This document shows positions 48,905 to 49,465 of a DNA stretch of 49,465 bases, in pieces (positions within the stretch are counted from its first letter, which is position 1; every line of letters starts with the position of its first letter). The DNA is taken from NCBI GenBank assembly GCA_043810345.1, contig JBDROF010000063.1:1-49465 (forward strand), in the 5' to 3' direction. The stretch comes from QYOJ01 sp043810345. GTDB lineage: Bacteria; Bacteroidota; Bacteroidia; Bacteroidales; FEN-979. Under the pieces are notes generated by a model that made no database searches, was not told the DNA's origin, and worked only from the letters and a program-made list of their open reading frames with translations. A program made the position numbers and the translations under genes.

Positions 48905-49465
48905 TTAAAATAATACGCCCAGGTTGAGTTCGATGAAGTTGAGCTGGGACTTCTCGTTAAGATCTGATGCTGAATTGTGTCCGGTTAAAACATTATTCAG
49001 ACTGTTACTGTAATTGACGCCGAGAAAGAACCTGGTATTCACATCAAGATGATATTCCAGTCCTACGCCAAAAATAACAGACTGTCGGATCAGCGAGGTT
49101 TCTGAAGTGATGTTGTTGTTTTCATTCAGGGATGATCCGACAATTCCAGTGTCAAATTGATCCCTGGCTTTTGCGTTTATACGGAATCCGGTTGAAAATC
49201 CGATCTGTCCGAAAAAAGAGAAACGTCCGAAGGGATTGGTCTGCATCTTGATCATATAAGGGAAATCAATATAGACAAATTTGTATTTCCGGTTCATCTG
49301 GCCATAGATTGTATCTGTACTTAGAAACAATGCATCGCCATACGTTAGTTTCCCATTCATAAAAACGAAATTAAAACCAGTTGAAAAGGCATAATTTTTT
49401 GCCAGGTAAAAATCACTGACCAGTCCGATGGTTGCACCCCCGGTGATCCCATCATAGTTGTAGTG
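48905..49465 (-). CDS. Outer-membrane beta-barrel protein (5' end outside window)
   Basis: The frame continues beyond the ATG at 49360 to the right edge without a stop (HYNYDGITGGATIGLVSDFY upstream), so at least 186 residues are present and the N-terminus is missing. Alternating polar and aromatic strands such as FVYIDFPYMIKMQTN, FSFFGQIGFSTGFRINAK and TRFFLGVNYSNSL, and a final LNFIELNLGVLF ending in Phe, are typical of the last strands of a small barrel of the porin/PorT-like type. It probably sits in the outer membrane; the function is not clear. It is on the same strand as nadE, eight bases before its start. Confidence 0.7.
   Translation of the reverse strand, partial: HYNYDGITGGATIGLVSDFYLAKNYAFSTGFNFVFMNGKLTYGDALFLSTDTIYGQMNRKYKFVYIDFPYMIKMQTNPFGRFSFFGQIGFSTGFRINAKARDQFDTGIVGSSLNENNNITSETSLIRQSVIFGVGLEYHLDVNTRFFLGVNYSNSLNNVLTGHNSASDLNEKSQLNFIELNLGVLF

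Overview
The window comes from the chromosome of a Bacteroidota bacterium, most likely an anaerobic, uncultured Bacteroidales-like lineage. The evidence is: Bacteroidota-type -7 promoter boxes (TAnnTTTG) in front of many genes; a type IX secretion sorting domain; a FISUMP domain and PKD-like repeats in a giant surface protein; a DUF2795 protein; the neighbourhood holA / HsdR_N / DUF3822 / rsmD; ATP-type PEP carboxykinase; and a GH127 enzyme. Base composition is near 50% G+C by eye, with one clearly AT-rich orphan gene at 29.5-30.1 kb. The standard genetic code applies.

Layout. 1-9 kb: SLC12-like transporter (cut by the left edge), Na+/H+ antiporter-like protein, a relic of a LytTR response regulator, secreted GH127 arabinofuranosidase with PA14, a membrane protein, a membrane LuxR-type regulator, a DUF559 pseudogene and a UMF1-type MFS transporter. 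9-14.2 kb: a 5'-truncated T9SS cargo fragment, then a His/Cys-rich secreted protein with an ECF sigma factor, a membrane anti-sigma candidate and a CpxP/Spy-like sensor, facing a divergent Nramp-family transporter; this looks like a metal- or envelope-stress module. 14.2-24.4 kb: membrane protein, PlsC, tRNA-Pro(GGG), a nonsense-interrupted GNAT, and a 2810-residue surface protein. 24.6-34.6 kb: trxB and purL overlapping, an AT-rich orphan, a deleted SDR pseudogene, and two tandem long-chain acyl-CoA ligases. 34.6-42 kb: holA, HsdR_N, DUF3822, rsmD, DUF2795, PduO, pckA, aminotransferase, membrane protein. 42-49.5 kb: alaS, M23 peptidase, MerR, alkyltransferase-like protein, a broken mrp/apbC, NifU-like, NAD synthetase, and an outer-membrane barrel cut by the right edge.

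The strongest unexplained signal is a class of short tandem repeats with a 7-bp (sometimes 8-bp) period. They occur between genes, at the ends of decayed genes, and in frame inside core genes: purL (two tracts, one of 26 perfectly phased heptamers), alaS, nadE (where the tract forms a 13-bp stem hairpin) and the GH127 gene. They mostly fall between or beside conserved domains, so they look like tolerated insertions. Six genes in the window are decayed: two by single stop codons, two by internal deletion, and two are fragments. Several decayed ends coincide with these tracts.

No prophage, insertion sequence, CRISPR array or complete restriction system was seen. There is no stretch longer than 300 bases without a gene or gene remnant; the longest is about 285 bases upstream of trxB and holds a heptamer tract and a promoter.
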